From: Syntrophomonadaceae bacterium
GTDB taxonomy: Bacteria; Bacillota; Dethiobacteria; PWVN01
Assembly (NCBI GenBank): GCA_003561835.1
Contig: PWVN01000205.1
Location: 1 to 13,880, forward strand
DNA length: 13,880 nucleotides
Direction: 5' to 3'
Shown: piece after piece, positions 13,771-13,880 of the stretch
How the letters are laid out: each line of letters opens with the position of its first letter
How positions within the stretch are numbered: position 1 is the first letter of the stretch
Position numbers and translations under genes: made by a program
The notes under the pieces: generated by a model
The model's database searches: none
What the model saw: only the letters and a program-made list of their open reading frames with translations
What the model was told of the DNA's origin: nothing

Positions 13771-13880
13771 TTAACCCGCTACATGCTCCTCGAATTCCGT
13801 CTGGGCCACATCGGTACTTTTTCCGAAGATCTGCACGATGGCCACCAGGACCACAATGCCCAGGGGAATGGCAACCAGGG
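13771..13880 (-). CDS. C-terminal end of a membrane protein, probably a transporter (partial)
   Basis: Only the last 35 residues are in the window; the 5' part continues past the right edge. They comprise the end of a transmembrane helix (LVAIPLGIVVLVAIVQIF), then a short hydrophilic tail (GKSTDVAQTEFEEHVAG) and TAA. A terminal helix with a short acidic cytoplasmic tail is common in sodium:solute symporters and other secondary transporters, but the fragment is too short for a family call. A terminator follows, so it is transcribed separately from the genes below. Confidence 0.6.
   Translation of the reverse strand, partial: LVAIPLGIVVLVAIVQIFGKSTDVAQTEFEEHVAG

Noticed and set aside
1..13880. 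CRISPR arrays, tRNA or rRNA genes, insertion sequences
   Set aside because: No regularly spaced repeats, cloverleaf-like sequences, transposase motifs or terminal inverted repeats were seen on reading both strands.

Overview
All recognisable genes in this window read from the minus strand, so transcription runs from high to low coordinates. The genes are GC-rich and the intergenic promoters AT-rich. AGGAGG-type ribosome sites, a lipoprotein signal, lysine 2,3-aminomutase and corrinoid methyltransferases together suggest an anaerobic Gram-positive bacterium of the Clostridia (Bacillota; Peptococcaceae- or Dethiobacter-like). This placement is inference; there is no rRNA or other marker here.

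Layout in transcription order. (1) 13880-13771: the C-terminal end of a membrane protein, probably a transporter, closed by a strong terminator. (2) 13571-11670: a 52-residue PAS-domain fragment, a GNAT acetyltransferase and lysine 2,3-aminomutase (kamA). The last two may form a beta-lysine / N-acetyl-beta-lysine module. (3) 11648-5319: a control region with three 14-bp dyads and a near-consensus sigma-54 promoter (11471-11487). Behind it lie two consecutive MttB-family methyltransferase / corrinoid-protein pairs and a family-5 substrate-binding lipoprotein, ending at a 13-bp hairpin. (4) 5287-5017: a gap holding a 46-aa single-pass membrane peptide with its own promoter, and possibly a 31-aa hydrophobic peptide. 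(5) 4903-3852: a ProX-type prolyl-tRNA editing protein and a degenerate receiver-domain protein, with a UUCG-loop terminator. (6) 3776-137: metY-metX-cysK, a sulfur-assimilation operon with a perfect TTGACA-17-TATAAT promoter, a palindrome over the predicted start point and a terminator.

The most notable system is unit 3. Both MttB homologues are full length with no internal amber codon, so they belong to the non-pyrrolysine branch, whose studied members demethylate quaternary amines such as glycine betaine, proline betaine and carnitine. Each is paired with its own corrinoid protein. The binding lipoprotein encoded last could capture the substrate, but no permease, ATPase, corrinoid:tetrahydrofolate methyltransferase or reductive activator is in the window. 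The sigma-54 promoter with upstream dyads implies an enhancer-binding activator encoded elsewhere. The only trace of such a regulator here is the PAS fragment two genes upstream. The methylated substrate is unknown.
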